Shown piece after piece: positions 60,708 through 64,000 of a DNA stretch of 64,000 bases. A program made the position numbers and the translations under genes. Every line of letters starts with the position of its first letter. Within the stretch, counting starts at the first letter, position 1. This DNA comes from JBCCFC01 sp965213595 (GTDB lineage Bacteria; Chloroflexota; Anaerolineae; Caldilineales; Caldilineaceae): contig CBDBZO010000001.1 in NCBI GenBank assembly GCA_965213595.1, forward strand, positions 620,001-684,000, read 5' to 3'. The notes beneath the pieces are model-generated. The model was not told the DNA's origin. It made no database searches and saw nothing but the letters and a program-made list of their open reading frames with translations.

Positions 60708-61076
60708 TGAATCGACTTGGCGGGGTTGGGGGATTTTAACGCGGAGAGCGCCGAGACAGAGGCGCGGAGAGCCGCAGAGACAGATGAGAAGCGATTTTGC
60801 GATCAGGCTGGACGCAGTGTCGCGCAAGCGAAATCGTCTCTTTAGACCATTCCAGAAAGTTAAGTATACCGCGTCCCCGGCACGCGCCACACGTAGCTTC
60901 GTCGTTCCAGTCGCTTCTGGCGCGTGCCGGGGACGCTGCCCAATCGAGCACCTATTTTCTTGGATTGGCTTTAGTCTCCGCGGTCCTCTGCGTCTTCTCT
61001 GTGGCTCTCCGCGTTAAAGCTCTTCTACCTCTAATTGTGTACAAGCTAGACAATCAAGATTCCACGAAGCCACACC
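60708..61076. repeat. Nested palindromic repeats upstream of fdhD
   Basis: Outer arms (60736-60780 and 60975-61018) are complementary stretches of 'TTAACGCGGAGAGCC' and 'GCAGAGA' words. Inside them sits the element described separately at 60843-60976. No gene is seen in the spacer. Confidence 0.7.
60843..60976. repeat. Palindromic interspersed element, copy B
   Basis: It starts TAGACCATTCCAGAAAGTTA and ends with the complement of AGACTAAAGCCAATCCAAG. A perfect 18-base stem GCGTCCCCGGCACGCGCC pairs 60871-60888 with 60919-60936. It is the inverse-orientation relative of the element at 52456-52599, and its ends resemble the element interrupted by IS110 at 18081-19516. Confidence 0.8.
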
Positions 61077-61931
61077 ATGCGCCAACCCAACCGCGTCAAG
61101 CAACGCATCCACACCTTCGACGCCGCCAGCGGCACGCTCCGCCGCAAGACGGACATCCTCGCCGGGGAGGAGCCGCTGGAGATTGTGCTGCGCGCTCAAA
61201 ATGGCGAGCAGCGCACCGTCGCCATCACCATGCGCACGCCGGGCAATGATTACGAGCTGGCCGCGGGCTTTCTCTTCGCCGAGGGCATCGTCGCCGAGAA
61301 GCGCGACATCACGCAGATGACCTACTGCGTGGGCAGCGAGCGCGACCAGCAGCAGTACAACTCGCTGCAGGTGTCGCTCGCCCGCCCCGCCCTGCCCGAC
61401 CTCGCGACGCTCGACCGCCACTTTGTCACCAACTCCGCCTGTGGCCTCTGCGGCAGCGCCATGCTGGATGACCTCGCCGCGCGTCAACAGCCCGTTTCGT
61501 CGACGCTCACCGTTGACCCGCAAACGATCCTGTCGCTGCCCGCCGCCCTGCGCGAGAGCCAGCGCCTCTTCGCCGATACCGGCGGCCTCCACGCCGCCGC
61601 CCTCTTCGACCGCCACGGCGCGCTGCTCGCCGCCCGCGAGGACATCGGTCGCCACAACGCGCTGGACAAGCTGCTCGGCTGGGGCCTGCTCCAAAAGCAG
61701 CTGCCCTTCGAGGACAAAATCATCCTGATGAGCAGCCGGGCGAGCTATGAACTGGTGCAGAAGTGCGTGGTTGCGCGCGCGCCGGTGCTCTGTGCCGTCT
61801 CCGCGGCGAGCAGCCTCGCGGTCGAGACGGCAGAGCGCTTTGGGGTGACGCTGGTGGGGTTTTTGCGGGAGAATCGGTTTAACTTGTACAGTGGGATGGA
61901 GCGGATTTGTGTAAAGGAGAAGCTTACGTGA
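61077..61931 (+). CDS. fdhD: Formate dehydrogenase accessory sulfurtransferase FdhD
   Basis: FdhD delivers sulfur from a cysteine desulfurase to the molybdenum cofactor of formate dehydrogenases. The 284-residue product has 'EEPLEIVLRA', 'MRTPGNDYELAAGFLFAEGI', the sulfur-carrying CxxC in 'TNSACGLCGSAML', 'FADTGGLHAAALF', 'REDIGRHNALDKLLGW' and 'SSRASYELVQKCV'. These cover the whole family length. The last four bases overlap the start of the following gene (GTGA). No formate dehydrogenase subunit is in this window. Confidence 0.95.
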   Translation: MRQPNRVKQRIHTFDAASGTLRRKTDILAGEEPLEIVLRAQNGEQRTVAITMRTPGNDYELAAGFLFAEGIVAEKRDITQMTYCVGSERDQQQYNSLQVSLARPALPDLATLDRHFVTNSACGLCGSAMLDDLAARQQPVSSTLTVDPQTILSLPAALRESQRLFADTGGLHAAALFDRHGALLAAREDIGRHNALDKLLGWGLLQKQLPFEDKIILMSSRASYELVQKCVVARAPVLCAVSAASSLAVETAERFGVTLVGFLRENRFNLYSGMERICVKEKLT

Positions 61932-62623
61932 CCCAACTTGCCCTCGTCACTGGAGCCAATCGCGGCATTGGCCTCGAAGTTTGTCGACAGCTCGCGCAGC
62001 AGGGCTACACCGTGCTGCTTGGCGCGCGCGATCTCGCAAAAGGGAAAGATGCCGCAGAGTCGTTGAAGAACGAAGACCTGGACGTGCGCGCCATCGAGGT
62101 CGACGTGGCCGACATCGGGAGCATCGAGCGTGCTGTGCGGCAGGTCGACGATGAATTTGGTCGGCTCGATGTGCTGGTCAACAACGCGGCGATTCTCTAC
62201 GATACTTTTCAGAGCGCCGTCGATGCCGACCTTGACGTGGTGAAGGAAGCGCTGGAGACCAACACCTTTGGCCCGTGGCGCATGGTGCAGGCCTTCCTGC
62301 CGCTGCTGCGCAAAGGCACGCACCAGCGCATCGTCAACGTCTCCAGCGAGGGCGGATCGCTGGCGAGCATGGGCGGGGGCACGCCCGCCTACAGCACCTC
62401 CAAGGCCGCGCTCAACGCGCTGACGCGGATGCTCGCCGCCGAGCTGAAACCGGACGGCATTTTGGTCAACTCAATCTGCCCCGGCTGGGTCGCCACGGAG
62501 ATGGGCGGCAGCGGCGGGCGGCCCGTTCGCGACGGCGCGGCCAGCGTCGTCTGGGGCGTTACGATTCCGGACGATGGGCCGACGGGTGGCTTCTTCCGCG
62601 ATGGAAAATCGCTAAACTGGTAG
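61928..62623 (+). CDS. Short-chain dehydrogenase/reductase, carbonyl-reductase-like
   Basis: The 231-residue product has the cofactor motif 'LALVTGANRGIG', 'DVLVNNAAIL', the active-site Ser in 'RIVNVSSEGG' and Tyr-x-x-x-Lys in 'PAYSTSKAAL', plus 'ILVNSICPGWVATEM'. I start at GTG 61928, whose GTGA overlaps the fdhD stop and which has AAAGGAG nine bases upstream; an upstream in-frame ATG at 61907 lies inside fdhD and lacks such a site. Translation is coupled to fdhD. Substrate is unknown. Confidence 0.9.
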   Translation: MTQLALVTGANRGIGLEVCRQLAQQGYTVLLGARDLAKGKDAAESLKNEDLDVRAIEVDVADIGSIERAVRQVDDEFGRLDVLVNNAAILYDTFQSAVDADLDVVKEALETNTFGPWRMVQAFLPLLRKGTHQRIVNVSSEGGSLASMGGGTPAYSTSKAALNALTRMLAAELKPDGILVNSICPGWVATEMGGSGGRPVRDGAASVVWGVTIPDDGPTGGFFRDGKSLNW

Positions 62624-62638
62624 TGTCCAGCTGGACGC

Positions 62639-62951
62639 AGTCAACACAAAAGCCGGGGCTGTCGGACCCCGGCGGGTGCATCCCAGAATTGGGGGCAAGT
62701 TGTCATTTCGCTCGCGTAGCGGTCGCTTCGACGCCGGGTCTACCCCGAAAGATAGCAGACGATAGTAGATTAGCGAGAAATCTGGAGACGGCAGACAGAC
62801 CGAGCGCCCTGCAGCAACGAATCTGCCATCACTGACGCCCAGATTTCTCGCTGCTGTGGATTCGTTTGCCGCCTCTCCTCGGCGAACCGCTCGAAATGAC
62901 ATTTTGCCCCCGCAAATTGAAGTGCACCCGACCCCGGCTTTTGTGTTGACT
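62639..62951. repeat. 313-base element with perfect 20-base terminal inverted repeats
   Basis: AGTCAACACAAAAGCCGGGG at 62639-62658 is the exact complement of 62932-62951. Subterminal blocks (GGGTGCA, GGGGGCAA, TGTCATTTCG) are also mirrored, and inner words such as GCGAGAAATCTGG/CCAGATTTCTCGC pair. It has no coding capacity and sits between the dehydrogenase and the sensor kinase genes. It is MITE-like; no clear target duplication is visible. Confidence 0.85.
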
Positions 62952-62981
62952 ACACCTCAAACTACTTCTATACTTGAGGGT

Positions 62982-64000
62982 ATGGACAACCAAATCAAAA
63001 ACTGCCGCGGCCTCACCGACCGCGACATCGACCTGATGTACCAAATCGAGCAGGGCTTGCCCATTGTGGCGGACGTGAGCCGCGCGGACGTGCTGCTCTG
63101 CTGCCTGCTCTCGGACAGCAAAGCGCTTGTCGTGAGCCACGCCGTGCCGCGCTCGATCTCGTCGCTCTACCGGCAGGAGGCCGTGGGGCGCATCTTTACG
63201 GCAGACGAGCAGCCGCTGCTCTTTCGCACGCTGCGCGGGGGCAGCGGCGGCGTGCGGCGCAAGCAAATCCTCAGCAGCGGCGCGCCCGCCATCCAGGATG
63301 TCGACCCCATTCGCAACGCCGCGGGCGACGTGATCGGCGCGATGGTGATCGAATCCAACATGATCGAGTACGAGCGCCACCGGCGGCGCGCGGCAAGCTT
63401 TCGGCGCGCGGTCGATTGGCTGCAGCAGATGGCGCGGCGCGGCGAAATCGAAAATGCCGAGTCGCTCAGCCGCTTCAACGCCTACGATGGCATCTACGTG
63501 GTGGACTACAATCGCCGGTTGGTCTACCTGAGCGGCATCGCGATCAACCTCTTTCGCTCAATTGGCCACATTGCGGACATGCGCGGCAAGCCGGCCAGGG
63601 CGCTGGAGGCGGCGGACGCACAGATTGTCGATCAGGCCTTTGATGCGCACTGCTGCGTCGAGGTGCGGCAGGAGACGGCGGAGGGGCGCGTGTGGGTGCG
63701 CACGGCGCTGCCGTTGCGTGCGCCGCGCCGCGTCTTTAGCCCGTCGCCGCTGCACCTGCCCTTTGTCGAGCTAAAGGGTAAAAATCGCAAGCTGCAGAAG
63801 GTGGACGCCGCGCTGGTGCTCGTCCACAACGCGACGGAGGCCGTGCAGAAGGAGCGCGAGCTCAACGTCAAGTCGGCCATCATCCAGGAGGTGCATCACC
63901 GCGTTAAGAACAATCTGCAGACGATTGCCGCCATGTTGCGCATCCAGGCCCGCCGCAGCGACTCCGACGAGGCGCGCCAGCAGCTGACGGACGCCGTCAA
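62982..64000 (+). CDS. HWE/HisKA_2 sensor histidine kinase (PdtaS-like), truncated by the window end
   Basis: The frame is open from ATG 62982 (GAGG just upstream) to the end of the window, giving 339 codons without a stop. The N-terminal 130 residues are a GAF-like sensor ('ADVLLCCLLSDSKALVVSHAV', 'GAMVIES') of the PdtaS/EutW type, and a PAS-like segment covers about 165-290 ('DGIYVVDYNRRLVYLSGIA'). The phospho-acceptor helix 'IQEVHHRVKNNLQTIAAMLRIQARR' begins near residue 305 and carries the conserved His. The ATPase domain lies beyond the window. It has no membrane segment, so it is probably cytoplasmic. Partners are usually ANTAR-type response regulators. Confidence 0.88.
   Translation, partial: MDNQIKNCRGLTDRDIDLMYQIEQGLPIVADVSRADVLLCCLLSDSKALVVSHAVPRSISSLYRQEAVGRIFTADEQPLLFRTLRGGSGGVRRKQILSSGAPAIQDVDPIRNAAGDVIGAMVIESNMIEYERHRRRAASFRRAVDWLQQMARRGEIENAESLSRFNAYDGIYVVDYNRRLVYLSGIAINLFRSIGHIADMRGKPARALEAADAQIVDQAFDAHCCVEVRQETAEGRVWVRTALPLRAPRRVFSPSPLHLPFVELKGKNRKLQKVDAALVLVHNATEAVQKERELNVKSAIIQEVHHRVKNNLQTIAAMLRIQARRSDSDEARQQLTDAV

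Noticed and set aside
59379..60890. Minus-strand frame of 503 codons opposite the secreted protein gene
   Set aside because: The plus strand has a signal peptide and a ribosome-binding site; the antisense translation is repetitive and without motif.

Overview
This window is a GC-rich bacterial chromosome segment. It is most consistent with a filamentous or environmental Chloroflexota (Caldilineae/Anaerolineae-like). That assignment is inferred from the mix of families: an endonuclease-Q-type PHP protein next to a UvrD helicase, a COG2521-type methyltransferase, Big_7-like secreted repeats, a secreted protein ending in a 'YLPLIV' tail, and very abundant short palindromic intergenic repeats. 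No rRNA, tRNA or CRISPR array was seen.

Layout. Positions 74-8114 (all minus strand) hold housekeeping and repair genes: an AlbA_2/RecG-like regulator, an HtrA-type protease, Tag glycosylase, a class IV aminotransferase, a UvrD-like helicase and an EndoQ-like nuclease. Positions 8554-15389 hold a frameshifted 7TM sensor kinase that has lost its phospho-acceptor His, the YchF GTPase, a DUF2231 membrane protein, and the MsrP/MsrQ methionine-sulfoxide repair pair.

Positions 15692-49802, all on the minus strand, form a very large surface-polysaccharide locus. It encodes three WbpB/WbpE/WbpD-like enzymes for a diacetamido-uronic acid sugar nucleotide, interrupted by an IS110 remnant. It also encodes an AlgD-like GDP-mannose dehydrogenase, an AlgI-like MBOAT O-acyltransferase with an SGNH partner, six glycosyltransferases, and six sulfotransferase-family proteins interleaved with them. 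Further members are an O-antigen polymerase/ligase-like protein, a Wzz-like chain-length protein, glucose-1-phosphate cytidylyltransferase, a Wzm/Wzt ABC exporter, a hexapeptide acetyltransferase, a three-repeat secreted protein and the initiating phosphoglycosyltransferase. Within it lies an unusual metallophosphoesterase with an inserted jelly-roll domain and altered metal ligands. The best overall reading is a sulfated, acylated, uronic-acid-containing exopolysaccharide or capsule.

Positions 50160-64000 (plus strand) carry a cytochrome P450, a COG2521-like methyltransferase, a 2080-residue alpha-2-macroglobulin with a thioester-type CSEQ motif, an unknown secreted protein, FdhD coupled to a short-chain dehydrogenase, and the first part of an HWE/HisKA_2 sensor kinase cut by the window end.

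Intergenic DNA is unusually rich in imperfect palindromes of several families (MITE/REP-like). Some occur in divergent copies inside this window, one is split by the IS110 element, and some repeat-like sequence is translated in frame inside genes.
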